Part shown: positions 35,973-49,081 of the stretch, one piece after another
Layout: every line of letters starts with the position of its first letter
How positions within the stretch are numbered: position 1 is the first letter of the stretch
NCBI RefSeq assembly: GCF_004027225.2
Contig: NC_044278.2
Location: 94,666,743 to 94,730,742, forward strand
Origin: Strigops habroptila
Taxonomy: Eukaryota; Chordata; Aves; Psittaciformes; Psittacidae
DNA: 64,000 bases
Reading direction: 5' to 3'
Translations under genes and position numbers: made by a program
Notes under the pieces: generated by a model
Told to the model about the DNA's origin: nothing
The model's database searches: none
The model's input: only the letters and a program-made list of their open reading frames with translations

Positions 35973-38900
35973 CTCCGTCTCCTGAAACCTCTTTAATACT
36001 TGCAACATCATCATAATGCAACCTTTCCCATGGGGTAAATGGCTAGGCTTGAATGGGTTTTTTTTAGTTACTGTTGTCTGCAAGTTTGAGCAAAAATGAG
36101 AAAAAGGCAAAATAGGTTCAAGCCTTTTCAGGTTAAAGAGGACTTAGAAACCGTTTTTCTTATTTCCTGAGAAAAAATAAGTTACTAGAAAGAATTAAAT
36201 CTTTTCTCATACCCTGTCTTCTAAGCCCCAATTTACGCATACCAAGGAGCAGATAAAAATACCGCAGCAGCAGGTGGACAGTTATTTCAGGAATACTCTC
36301 AGTTCTTTCTCATTTCCCCCCTCAGACCAATGAAGGATGCTAATCCTGCTTTGAGGCACCCGGTTCTCCTTCTTTCACTAGTGAGGTGTCACTCAGCCTT
36401 GTGAATTCCCCTCCTGGAGACAGCAGCTCTGTTCTGGGCACTGCAGCACTTGAACATCACACTATGAAAGTCCGCTTTTCACACCTTCCTTCAAACAGCC
36501 ACAGGAACAGAGTTTTATTTTTGATGCTAAAGATGCTCCACAGGCTTCTGGCTTGAAGCATGTTGGCAAGGTCTACCAACCTGCATGCTACCAGGGTGCC
36601 AGTGTAGCAGATAAAAATTCATGGAATGGCTAAGAACTGGAAAAGACTCTGTTTTAAAAGAAAATAAAGAATCTGGTCTAGAAGAATATTGTTAGCTCTC
36701 CTGGTGACTGGGTTCTTATTGCATTAAAAAAAATTGAGATTTAGACATTATTTCCAGCCGTCAGAAAAATAATATTGTAAATGCAAAGACTTTACTGAAC
36801 ATGAATAGCACAGGTGGCAGAAGGAGGCAGAAGAGGGGAGAAAGGGAGAAATAGATGTAGAGGTGAATATCATGATTGCTTGTCCTGGGTGCAGAAGGCT
36901 GCATGCATAAGCACTCACATGGACATGTATCGCAGCAAAAAGCTTTTCTCCAGCTCGGGCAATCCCAACACCTGATGTAGTCTCAGCCCTAACACTATCC
37001 AACCCTGCTGCACTGTCCACAGCACCTTTGCACTTCTCCACAGACACCAATGGTCCATAATTTGGGAGATCTTCTTTACAGAAATTTGATCCCCCATATC
37101 TGACTAGTTTTTTCTTTCCCAGAAACTAGAGATTCTCATTTCTGTTATTAATTGTGAATCTTTTACCACTTGAGTGAAAATTACATTGACTTTATATACA
37201 AGACTCCAGAAATGCTGTGTGCCATGAAACTCTAGCAGAGCAGGGTAGAAATCCTCCAGTAACACTAAGCACATTAAAAATTGAGTTTTTGCTGAATAAA
37301 ACATGAGAATGAATAATGAAGTCTGCACAGTATTCCTTGTGTTATTAATTTGATAGTAAGTTTAATTAACTTAATGCTGCCCTAAATTTTAATTTTCCTT
37401 ATGCTGCAGAATCTCAGAGTAGAAATTCCAAAGGGCATTACAGGAGTTATAGAGAAATCACCAGGTATTGGTGTGGGTGAAGAGGAGACCGCTGGAGTTG
37501 TTGGGAATGTAAGGCACGGGTGACTGTGCAGGAGAGTGGAGCACAAACTTTGGTATCTGGGTCTTCCAAAATCATCAGTAATTAAACAACACACAAGGCT
37601 GGGTTAATTTCTTCCAACAGCTGAGGTAAGCTGAGGTAGATTGGGAGGATGTGAAGTGCCCTGTGAGCCTGTGCTTAAGGAGCATTGCTAACAGAGATGC
37701 ATGTCGTTGGAGTCACACAATGATTACTGTTCCATTGAAAATTTACATTTCTGAGCCCAGTTTGGTGGCTGACCCATCACAAAGTGCAGAAAACTGACAG
37801 GTGCCAGCAGGCAGCACGAGGAGCATTCTTTGTAAGGAGAATCTCCAGAGGAAAGCATGCTCCAGCAGCAAGGACCACCATTAATAAAATGGTGCCTTGC
37901 CAGTTGCTCGGATGTGAGTGTCCTGCTGATGCTGCCTCTGAGGTCTCAGCAATGCCACGATCTGACAGGTTTCATCTCCCAGATGATTTGCCCACAGGGC
38001 TGCAATCGTCATCCTGCAGCTGGCACTGGCAGCTTTGTATACTTACATCCAGCCACTAAAAATCTTCTGTAGGGAACATTTTCACTTGATCTCCAGGCAG
38101 AGATGCACTCCAGAAAGAGACATTCAGGAAATTACCTTTGATCTATATATTTATTTAGCAGGGCTCCAGGTATAGTGGGCTAGAACCAGCCTACCCTAAC
38201 ACAAAGGACAAGAGCCTGATTGCCTTAAAGCCATGGAGGTCCAAGGTAGTCCAAAGGTTGTCAGTCATGGACAAAAGCACTCAGAAGAGAAGGAACCATG
38301 GAGAGTTACTCTGTGTACTTTAGCTATTCTAACAGCTAGATCTTGTATGGCCAAGTAAATCTGGGCACACAAAATTTATTTTTGTGATCCTTCACATTTT
38401 TCATGGATTTTCGGTTGCAAGCACAGTGTACTGTATTGCAGACCTGCTTTCTAGCAAACTTTCCCCATTTCCTCAAAGTTTTCATTGGTAAATTAGGTAG
38501 CTGTGCTGCTGGCTGGCTGCCAAGCAGCTCTTTTCATTGCACCTACAAGACAGGATCCTCCTAAATAGGAGTTGTCACTGACACCCAGGAAATTACCTTT
38601 GTCTAGAAAATAGCATGTTTATCTCTTTGAGGGGCCAACCTCAGGCCAGTGGAGCACAATTCCAGAATCCTCATGCACATCTGCCTCAGTGGGTTTTGAT
38701 TCCTGGCCTTCATCCTTCCGCCATCACAACAAGGATGCTTGGTCCTCATCTGCAGCTGGATGGTGGGTCTCCTTCACTGTGAAGGAGAAATGCCACCACA
38801 GTTCTCTCCCAGTTCCCCCCCAACATGGTATATATCCTTCTGTGACACAGAGAGCCTGGCAAGAAGTCACTTAACCCAGGCTGGTTGATACTTCCATGAG

Positions 38901-40628
38901 GCAAGAGGGTACCAACATGCCTGGTCTCAGCCAGAAACTAGTAATAAACCACTCACATTAATTCCTTGCATGACTGACAGCTTGTACAGTAGTAAGAAAC
39001 ATAAGGTTCAGAGCTTAGAGGTTTGCTATTTCCTTTGCTATTTCCACCTTGCCTTCTCAGGAACAGAAGAAACATTCAGCTCTTGGTGGATTAATGATTG
39101 TTCATGATCTCTCTGAGAACCTAAGAGGGCACCTGATCTGCCACAGGAGAATGAGTGCTTCCTATACAGAGAAGGCATGACCTTCACCATAGGTTAAAGA
39201 TCTATCAGAAGTGGGGGTGAAAGAGGGAGTGGGGAAGATTTAAATCTGAAGGCGATCCCATGAAGACCTCAAGAAAGGTTTAAATATGAGCATATTTAAT
39301 CAGTCTTGAAATGCAAAGTGTGAGCTGGGCAAGCAAGCAAGATCAAGTGCAGAGTAAGAAGAAGACATGAACATAAAATAAATCAGCAAAATCTAATTTT
39401 CTTTTGTTTTCTTAAGATAGCTTTATAAATCTGTATGACTGTCTAGTTTATGTCCATTAACTAACTACTTCATTTGCTTTAACTGGAACTTGGCTGGACT
39501 TTTAGGGGATTTCATTCAGTCTCCACCAGCAGAGGGACTGGCATTTTGAGGGTGTCTGCACAAAGCCTCTAAGGTCTCCCCCACGCATCCAAGGACACCA
39601 CATTACACCTCCACCTGGCTAGACGATCTGCAGGGCTTACCTCTGCTCCCGGTATTTGGTATTCCCCCCTCCCAGTAAGTACCAGACATTTCTTCAGCAA
39701 TTGGGCGGCATTCACAGTGAAACCAAGAAAGAGCAAAGGGCAGTTACACATCTAAGCTGCCAGCCACTGGTAGCTTCTGAAATCAAAGAGAGGTGTTAAG
39801 CCTAAAGCTGACAGTCTCTCATATAATCAGTAAAGACAGGCTCCTCCTAAGCATAGTCTTAGGACACACATCTTAGGGGCCTGACTTGAGATCTCAGGCT
39901 CCTTTGGAAAACCTGGAGTGAGGCTGCTGCTCCCCTTCATCAAGCTCAATTTTCCCCTTTGATTATCAAAGAACCAGAGACTGGGCTCCTGCCACTGAAA
40001 TTAGCTTTTATCCCTTCCTCTTCCTAGCACAGCATCTACTTGCAGCTATCTGGCCTACAGTTCTGTGCAAAAAGCCCTTACATCTTGAAAGCAGACTTTC
40101 AAAATCTATAATGCTGTATTTTAACTCACTAACGTTTAGGTTCACTCCACTATTAACTCCAGCATAAACAAGAGAAGATCTACCCACAGCACAGCTTTAT
40201 GTATTTCAAACAACTCTATTTGCAGTTATAACAGCAATAGTTTTCCTTAAAACAAATGTTTGTCCCTTCTCTTAAAATTCATTCTTTACATTTAGTTCCT
40301 TTTTCTAGAGGCTGATGGATATTCCTTCTCTTCACTACTTCCACGGGAAGGTGAATAGCTCCCTCAAGTGCCCCATTCAGTCCTTCATCTATTGGAAAAG
40401 CATAGCTGACACCTCCCTTGGGAATCCCTCTGTCTCTTTTGCAATTCTAACTGCTTCTTATGACCCAGCAGCTGGAATATGAATCAAAAAAATCCATTGC
40501 CCAGGAAAGAAATTACCATCCAAGCTGCAGCCTTTCCCTCCCTCCTGTTTAAGTGCAATAAAAATGGGGGAAATTATCATCCAAAAATCTGGAAGTTTGT
40601 AGAAGGAGAGTAGGTTTTTAAGTAAGCA

Positions 40629-40680
40629 AAAAAAAACCCAAAAAAACCCCAAAACCCAAAAAAACCCCCCAAAACCCCCA
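40629..40680. repeat. A/C-run low-complexity tract, G-quadruplex motif on the minus strand
   Basis: C-tracts at 40637-40639, 40647-40650, 40655-40657, 40665-40670 and 40675-40679 are spaced by A-runs of 7, 4, 7 and 4. The minus strand therefore has five G-tracts of at least 3 with loops of at most 7 T. Confidence 0.9.
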
Positions 40681-40984
40681 AGAGTATGTTTAAACTGATT
40701 TCTTCATTGCAAGTAATTTTCTGTGTCTCATTTTGGCAGCTTTCATTCTGTGAAAAGTGACATTACAGACATCAGGGGCATGAGAATCCCACACTTCAAG
40801 CTAACCTTCCTTTGCCCAGTAGGAAATACTGATAAAATAGATACGACAAATAATAAATATTGCTAAAGACCCCAAAACATTTGTCTCAATGGAACAGTAT
40901 TCTTCAGTTCAAGCTGAATTTACTAGCATGCCAATAACTTTTTTCACAAAGAATCCTTTCACCCAACAACCCTAGATGTTACTC

Positions 40985-41270
40985 AGGGCCATGTCTTGGC
41001 AGGTTCTGATACCTTCAAGGCTGAAGACTCCACAACCTCTCTGGGCAACCTATGCGAGTGTCTGACCACCCTCACGGTAAAAAAGTCTTATGTTTAAAAT
41101 TCATCCCTTTTTCTAGGAGGATTTTATGGAAGCCAGCATCGAAAGCTTTGTGAAAGTCAAGATAATACACACTGGTCTCCCCCTGTTCTCTGAGCTAGTT
41201 GTTTCATCACACAAGGCAACATTTGGTCAGGTGTGATTTCTCAACCACGTCCTCTCCATTTCAGAAGGTG
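40985..41270 (-). pseudogene. CR1 LINE fragment with reverse-transcriptase remnant, internally deleted
   Basis: On the minus strand around 41205-41105 the translation includes YYLDFHKAFDAGFHKIL, a decayed form of the CR1 RT motif A region, with stops upstream of it. Immediately 3' of it (41090-40990) comes the CR1 3' block seen on the plus strand as CTCCACAACCTCTCTGGGC and ACCACCCTCACGGTAAAAAA. RT and 3' segments, normally kilobases apart, are joined, so the middle has been deleted. Confidence 0.75.
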
Positions 41271-41471
41271 AGAAGGCGTAAACAGCATATGACAGCCTCA
41301 CCAGTCAGCCTCAGAGCCAGAGAGAGGTCCCATGCATATTTCATTGACTGGTGTGTACATGACCATGGAAGTTTAGGTAGGCGGTAGGTGAGTTTTCCTG
41401 GAGCATGTGTGCTGCACTTGAGTGTTGTTCAAATAATGCAAACAAGGGGACAAACTATGTCTCTACTTTTT

Positions 41472-41517
41472 CAATTGCTGCTGCTAGCAGCAATTGCATG
41501 CAGCTAGCAGCTGCATG
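41472..41517. repeat. Two abutting short palindromes
   Basis: 41472-41496 has 11-nt arms (CAATTGCTGCT / AGCAGCAATTG) around a 3-nt loop. Directly next to it, 41497-41517 has 9-nt arms (CATGCAGCT / AGCTGCATG) around a 3-nt loop. Both are perfect. Confidence 0.9.
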
Positions 41518-43964
41518 AACCTGAAGCATTTGGTTCATTTTCGTGCTCACTCCCAAAAATAGTCCATTTGATCAGTATGCATATGTGCATGAACATCTCT
41601 GTGCATGAGACAAATGTGCAATAACAAAGGAAAAGCAGTTGCTGACAACCAGAATGTGATCAGAAGCTCAGTCTTGAGTTCAGTCAGGGTTTCAGATATT
41701 TGAACAAGATAAAAAGATGCAAAGAGGAAGGCAAGCGTCAAAACTTCACTGCTTCTGGCCTTAATCAGTTTGAACATATATATTTGCTAACGGATTCAAA
41801 ATTCATTCGGGCAGCATTGTGTTTTGGTTCACTCAGCATCATCTCATCTCAATTCTAGTCTTGGGGGCAGAGACTCTCTTCACAGCCTACTCCATCCCTT
41901 CAGAGTGATCTAATTCCTGAAGGTGCCCGGGAGAGCGGCACAAAGCCACAATGCTGCTCAGCCATGCCACCCTGGCCTGGTGCAGGAGGTGTGGAACCCC
42001 AGCATGCAGGACCTTCCAAGCCACCTTCCCAGCAGGCTCGTGCTGCAAACAAAAGTGGTTCGATTGCACAGACCTCCTACAAGACGCAGGCTGGGACTGT
42101 CAAAACAGTTCTCTGCAGCCTGATTTCTATCTGCCAAATACTTTGTTAACTTTCCAGGCTGCATCCAGGTGAAAACAAGACAGATCTACTTATTCCAAGG
42201 AACCATTGCCATACGCTTAGTATCGGCTCATGCTGGGGACAGGAGGTACCGCCCAAAGCCACTAAAAGCTCCACTTGGCCAAGTCTGTACTAACCAGCCA
42301 CTACCAAGTCCTGCATCCCCTACACCTCTTAAAATGGTTAAAATTCCTCAGAGTGGTCAAATACAGACTTGTCCAACCAAATTAAAAGAGGACATGAAAA
42401 GTTGGTGAAGGTGGAAGAAAATGAACTCTGAAAATACATAAGAACTGCAAATAACGTTGTGTCTGTGTATCAATCTAATGGATGAGGTAATTATAAGGTG
42501 CTTGTGAATGTTAAACACAAAGTCACACTGCTCCAGCAGGTTTGGGCTGATTTAACTCCCTCAGTGTGCATGTCAACTGATGAGAATCCTTCAATGCAGA
42601 AAACTACAGATCTGGCAGGAGAAGCTGTGCTAACACTGATAATACTGATGAAGTTGTCTAATTACAGGCAGGGACTAGCAAAATCTGGATACTTCCAACT
42701 GACTTGCACTTTTGGAGCAGTGAAAATGGGGAGACATGCAGTAAGCCACGTTAGCCTCTGCGAAGTATGAGAATCAGTGAGACAGCAAATGGATAATACA
42801 GGGTAATGCAATATAGACTGTATAAAAGGGGGAGGCAAACGCCTCAGCGTTTGGACTGCTAAGTGATGGAAAACGATGTCATGTTCTCCCTGCCCCTGCT
42901 CTTGCTTGCATGAGACATGCCCACACTCTGCTGCCAAGTGCACTTCTTGAATGAGGGAAACCTGAGCCCAGCAGTCATGCTGTCCAGGGGGTTACGTGGC
43001 CAGAGAGAGCTGACAGCAGAGTGCTAGGGCAGAGCCAGCCCTCTGACAAGGTCACCGCTTCCCACAGTGAAGAAAAGCAGAGCAACGTGAGCTGGGAAAA
43101 CAGGAAAGACTTCAGTAAAACGTTTGGATAATGCAACCCAAATATGCAGCTAAATCCAAAGGTCATCCAGCTGCAGTTCCAGCACACTCTCATCCATTTT
43201 TTCTGCATTACTTTCTTTTTACATCACAATGATGTTCTCTCCCTCTAAATCCTCTGTAATTAGCAAGTGCAGACTGGGTCTTTCAGAGCAGCAGTCTCAG
43301 GGGACTTGAAGGAATTTAATTCCTGCTGTCAAAGAGGCTGAAAATTTCAGGGATGCAACGACATGCACCCTGACACCTAGGCTTACCTGATACACATGCT
43401 TCCCTGACACCTAGGAACAAGGAAGCATGTTCAAACACGAAGGAATGTGCTTCAGCAGAGAAGTAAGATCTGCTCTGCTAAACCCAATCAAGCTGAGACC
43501 CTTCATTGCCTACCCTGATTAGATTACTTTTTAGATCACTGCCTTTATGGTTCAGACTGCTCTAACCAGCTTTCTACAGGATATATCTGACCTGGAGGAA
43601 GGTAACCCAAAGAAGGGTCATTGTGAACTTATCTCTGACTTTTAATTATAAGCATAGACATAACCACAGAGAAAAGCTGTCTTCAGTGATGCCCGTCCTG
43701 GAAAACAAAGCTAGTGAATTTTGTTCTTGTCTTCAAGTGCACATACAGCCTCTCCTAGCTTTATGCCATCTACACATTTAATGAGCATATTCTCCCATCA
43801 CAAAAGGAAAACACCAGCTGGAGTCAGACCTGGGACAGACCACCGCTTGATTTAGGCCTCTGAGTCCTTCCACACTGCATTGTACTGCTACTCCCTTGAC
43901 TCTAGGCCTGCCCAGCTGCTATTGGTTTCATCAAACCAAGCTGTCTGGCTTGCGTAGAAAAATG

Positions 43965-44115
43965 CTGCATTAGACAGTGCCAGATGCCTCACAAAAGTTG
44001 AGCAATGTGTCATCTACAGCTTCCCTTTTATCTACAAAGCCTATTACTCTGCTACAGCGGAAACTGGATGGTTTGATGCAAGTCACCCAAGGCTATCAAA
44101 AGCCACCAGCGCTTA
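43965..44115 (-). pseudogene. CR1 LINE reverse-transcriptase remnant
   Basis: On the minus strand about 44070-43975 reads VIGFVDKREAVDDTLLNFCE and then ASGTV, aligning with the CR1 RT motif A block by spacing and conserved residues but with the catalytic stretch degraded. An old, dead fragment. Confidence 0.65.
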
Positions 44116-44198
44116 TTTTCCAGCATGTTTCACTGTGTTACATTCACATGCCATTAAGGCAGATTCAGGCTTCCCCTAAGCTGGGGGAACATTTGTTT

Positions 44199-44250
44199 AA
44201 TCATAGAATCAACTAGGTTGGAAAAACCCTGGGCCGATGGGGGTAGCAGC
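44199..44250 (-). mobile_element. CR1 LINE 3' end, inverted
   Basis: The plus strand shows AATCATAGAATCAACTAGG then TTGGAAAAACCCTGG, the reverse complement of a CR1 3' terminus. It is 85 bp from the RT remnant in the same orientation and may derive from the same deleted element. Confidence 0.65.
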
Positions 44251-45273
44251 TCTTCAAGGGGACGTCTTCTGTAAAGACTGTAAAGACATCGCAACTACTT
44301 GGAGCAGCTACTCACCAGCAAGGGAGGCCAGGCACATCCAATACCTGGTATGGTTCCCTTTGGTGAAAAGGTTTGATGTTGCCTAGTGCAGGAAAGGTCA
44401 AAAGTGTGGAAAAAGAAAAGAGCTTTCTTACTGCTGGCTCGTAGGAATGAGGACTCCCCATATCCTGGTATTGTCCCCCAGGTATGGTGTTATTTTTCAG
44501 TGAACACAATTCCATTCTCTCTACAGCCTAAACTTGCCAAGTGCCGAGTGCACGGCCCACTCCCAAAGCTACCGACAGCTCTGCTGACCCAGACTTTCTG
44601 CAAGCAGCACTTAAACAGGTAACAAAGATAGTAGTAACAGAGATGCATAGTGCAATAACAACACATCACCCTCTCTCAAGTGATGCTCAAAACAAGAAGC
44701 AATACTGGCTCTTTTCCCCCAACTAATAGATCTTTTCTGTTTAAATGTGCCATGAATAACGAGAACACTTACCACTAATAGTGTTACTTTGTACTGCAGT
44801 AAAATGATAAACACTGTTGCCAAACTCATGTATATTAATCTCACTCTCAGTATGCTTATGCATACACATCTAGACACACATGCACATATATACATGTACG
44901 GAGATGTATACATGATCAGTCTCAGAATCTAGGTGAAGTATAAAACCAATACAAATATTTTCACACTATTTGCAGTGCAGTCTTTTACTCAGGCTGTACC
45001 CATTCAGACCCCTTCTCATTTCCCTCCACGCTGCCCCTCGACATCTGCAGAAATCAGCCATCATCGCAAAGGAAAGGACAGACAGGTAAAGATTTCAAGC
45101 AGCAGCAGAAGCTGCAGCAGGAGAAACTGTAGGAAACAAGAACACAGACAAAGGCTCCTCAAGTGTTTCTGAACTTCAGAGCAGATGGAGACCAAATATC
45201 ATTTCAGTCCAGAGCATGATACAAGTTCAGAAGAAAGTGAGAGAGGACTTAAAAATCAAACCAAAACATCCCA

Positions 45274-45330
45274 CCCCCCCCCCCCCAAAAAAAAAAAAAA
45301 AAAAAACACCACCACAAAAACCCAAAAAAA
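45274..45330. repeat. C13-A20 homopolymer block and A/C-rich tail
   Basis: C-run 45274-45286, then an A-run to about 45306, then CACCACCAC and ACCC-type sequence. Low complexity, likely length-variable and error-prone. Confidence 0.9.
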
Positions 45331-45787
45331 CACCTTACTGAATTCCCCTTAAGGAAACTGAATTACCAGAAATGGTGGTGGGTCTAACACACACCACCTC
45401 AGGTTCTCTTTCTGCACTTTGAATTTTTGCTTTCCTAAAACCAATGAGCTAATTAGAGCCTGTGAAATCAAAAACAGTGTTCCAGAAATTATCTGCCCTG
45501 CAGACACAAAAGACAACTCTGTTTTGGGGACAAACTATCCCTATTGCTGTGTATCTATTGCTCACACACCATTCCCTGTCTCTGTAGACAGCTGTAGAGT
45601 TTCTTGTATTTTAACACATGAAATTTGGAGTCAGGTAAAATACACAAACCAAGAAGTTGAACACCTGCGTGTACATGCCCTTCATTAGGCTTCCTGCACT
45701 TTAACACACACTTGAAGAGAATCTTTCATTACATTTTAAGGATTAATTATGACATACCATCTTACAAACTAATTATTTTAATTAACT

Positions 45788-45806
45788 AAAAAAAAAAAGG
45801 GGGGGG
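45788..45806. repeat. A11-G8 homopolymer pair
   Basis: Consecutive A and G runs in AT-rich sequence downstream of SUCLA2. Confidence 0.85.
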
Positions 45807-48664
45807 GAACAAAAGTAGTTTAGTTTGCATAGTTTTTCAGCTATTCGCCTCAAATGAACACACCTGATGTGCTAAAGCTCACCTGCAGAATAGCACCTCC
45901 AGAGTGCAGCCACTACCAGCTTTGAGTAGCTTTGCCTCAGTTGTGTTTACCTCCAACTAACAATACTTCAGACCCCAAATCACTGCTGACTGGGACAGTA
46001 TGTATGTGAGGCATTATTTCTTATCCAGATCCAATATTTTTCATAGGCATTTCCTAGTTGTTTTAACCCAATCAGAATACATCAACCAGCAGGATCTATA
46101 CTAATGCTTGTTAGAATTTTATTGTCTGTTTTTCCATGAAAGTCAATTATTTCACTAAAGTATCACAGTGAAAAGTGGTTTAATACATTAAATAGAAACT
46201 GGTTCAGTAGATAACACAGGGAAAAAAGAACCCATATAAAATAATAAGAGACTTCATCTTTTTGAATAATTATGGAGCAAGATCCACCCTTAATGTCCAC
46301 CTGAGATATCTTCAAGCACATTGGCCACAATGTACCCCAAGTCTAACACTTGAGGCAGCTACAGAACATGAAAACAGACAATTTCTGAATTTGAAGGCAG
46401 GCAGTGGTTACAATATTCTTACAAAAATGCACTTGCTTTTATGACATCTCAAAACAGCTACAAAACCCTGCACTGATAACAACTGCATCAAAAGGCAGCA
46501 AGTCATCTTATACAAACTCCTTTTACTGCCATTAAAATCCCTGCTCCTTTGAAGCTCTTATCTGTAAGAAGTTGTTTACACATTTTTCATGTTTTGTTTA
46601 CTTTCTTAGAAATTCTGCTTTTGGCCGTATAGACTAATTTTAGTAAGTTCCCATTCTTACACATCTTTGATTATTAATATTGCAATACAGTATGGGTAAG
46701 GAAGTTTTTTTATAAGGCTTTAAGTTGATTCAGACAGTTCGTATATCAGCTTTGGGCTCTTAAATTACCAACTACACAGCAAATGGATCAACATTCCTTG
46801 GCTGCAACACACTTTGATTTAGGCAAAACAGTCTAAAACATAGCACTGTAGTACCTTGTTAATTAAAGCCATCTCCATATGCCTAGTTAGTTTTAAGATA
46901 CCTAAACAGAAATCAGTCAATCGCTAATTCTGTTTCTTCATGAAATGAAATAACAAGAAACAAATGTTTCCAGACCCCTGTCTTTGGAAAGAGGCATGCC
47001 TGCCACTTACATACACCACCTATACATTCCATCCTGGCCACAGTCCTTCATATTACTGTTCACACCCCTCCCATACTACCTGTGGCACTATATTCAACCC
47101 CTTACATGAATTTCTGTTTTCAAAGAAATTATTTCTTTTCCAATTGGGAAGTATTTAGCTACAAAGCCATGAGCATTGCTTAATTAACTTAAAGCAACTC
47201 CCTGCCACTCTACAGATTGTTATTGCACACTCTGGTCAGGAAATTGGATGCAGCCACCCTCCTATCCCACAGCTATTCTTCATCCTTAGTTAAAGGAATA
47301 CTATGGGCTTTAGAATTACTCTAATGGCAAACTACTGCTTTCCGTCAAGCCTGTTACTTGTGAATACATTTGAGAAAGTCGGTATTTTGCATTCCTCTCA
47401 AAGATGAAAATTATTTTGCCTTGGCTCCCTTCTCTACTCAACTACATTTAATATTTCAAATAGGGTATAAAGGAAATTCTGGTCTAACAGCAGGATCTAG
47501 TTTTGCCTCCATTCTAGTCCAGTATTTGTACTAACATACCACCTCCATTTTTCATTTTTGACAACATCAAGTCACTTTTGCCTTACTGTTCCTCCTCCTG
47601 ATTTAGACAGAATTAGGCTGGTGTATTGAAAAAAAATTACCTCTGTATGAATCTGGAACATCATCATTCCACACAGATTTTAAAAGTTAAGAAATAAGAT
47701 TAGAAGCAAACCCACAGGCTAGAAATGAATTATATTCTTGAAATTATTCAATGCTTAACAAATCTATTCAAACTAGTTACCTCTGCAAATCCATTCAAGC
47801 CACTGAATAAAAGCAATTCCAGGCATACCCACAAGCCCAATTTGGCATGCTGGATCAATAGCACACAGTACTCAGTTATGTGATACCAAATAGCAATAGG
47901 ATAGGAAAACAATCCCATTTAAATTCAGGGTGAGCTTAATTTCTTTTTTTTTTTTTAGTACTGCCAAAAGACTACTGTAATACAACATACTAGTTTGAAG
48001 TTTTTTCATTTATTACCCTAACTACCTCAAAACTGCGTATGATTGACTGTAAGTTTCCCCGCATTTCATATAACCCTTTTAAGTCCTTAGTTCATGATTA
48101 TATATCTCATTTTGAAATCCCACCAGACAAGTGTTCATTATTTTCTGATAAAACTACACTATCATTAGCCAAGAAAACAGCATTTTCAACAACAACAACA
48201 AAATCAACAAGCCTACAAAACACAAACAAAAAATGAGTAAGAATAATTAACAGCATTTGGAAATTAAGTGGAAAATGGATCATCATCCAAGTTCTATGTA
48301 ATGACAAAATCAACAGCATTGTAAGGTGACAAAAATAAATGCTAATTTAATAATAGAAGCACTATTTCCCCAAAAAGTGACATTTTCCTGCATATTTGTT
48401 TGTGCAGAGATCAGTTACGGCCACTTCAGTAAGATGTTATATGCATGGTATCTGTCCAAGCTTTTCAACACAGCGTGAGTTCACATGTTTTTAATCATGC
48501 AGTGCAATTCAAGGAGGGAAAAAATTAACATATATGCTATTGTAAATTGATTCCAAAAAAGCTTTTACCTTGCTATCTTACATTATGGCTTAGTCCATGA
48601 GCATATGTAATTTATAAAAATGGTGACATATAAAGAAAAAGACAATAGAAGTTTTGGGAGACAT

Positions 48665-48686
48665 TTTATTAATGTACAATTTTATT
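48665..48686 (-). promoter_or_regulatory. Candidate distal poly(A) signals of SUCLA2
   Basis: Two AATAAA hexamers on the minus strand (48686-48681 and 48670-48665) are followed within about 25-45 nt by T-rich sequence. Cleavage would be expected around 48.64-48.65 kb. Confidence 0.5.
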
Positions 48687-49075
48687 AGCGATGTACAATA
48701 GACATTTTAATTCTCTATGTATTCTGTCTCCTTGAAGTTTGGTAAATGCTTGTTCATATATAAAACTACACAATGCTTTTTTTGCAAGGACCAGAAAATG
48801 TGAAAATCTAAGTGCTACAGTATATTTTGTAGTGAATAAACACGTTGCCCAGAAGAGTTACCAGCCACTTCAGTGAAGCACTTCTAAAAATGTTTCTGAT
48901 CAAGTTCAAATGCACCTGTTCATAAATAATGATTGGTTTGCTCATGTCCATTATACTGCTAAGGACAACTGTCTCCAATATAAAATACCGTTTCAATACA
49001 CTTCTCCACATGGACAACTAGATAATCTAGTCATACTTACTTTTAACCAAATTTACAAGTAAAGTAACTTCAGAA

Positions 49076-49081
49076 TTTATT
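49076..49081 (-). promoter_or_regulatory. Candidate proximal poly(A) signal of SUCLA2
   Basis: A single AATAAA on the minus strand about 290 nt after the stop codon. It could produce a short 3' UTR isoform. Only the hexamer supports it. Confidence 0.3.

Larger units (their letters stand above)
31448..40984. other. Intergenic sequence, no gene recognised
   Basis: Holds the A25 run (32161), the 69-nt duplication (35835-35972) and the A/C tract (40629). Several overlapping short frames at 33.3-34.3 and 35.3-35.8 kb were considered and have no domain or splice support. Confidence 0.55.
41271..48640. other. Intergenic sequence downstream of SUCLA2
   Basis: Contains the twin palindromes, CR1 remnants (43965-44250) and homopolymer blocks. 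From about 45.7 kb the sequence becomes markedly AT-rich and looks unique up to the SUCLA2 3' end. Conserved non-coding elements could be here but cannot be judged from a single sequence. Confidence 0.55.
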
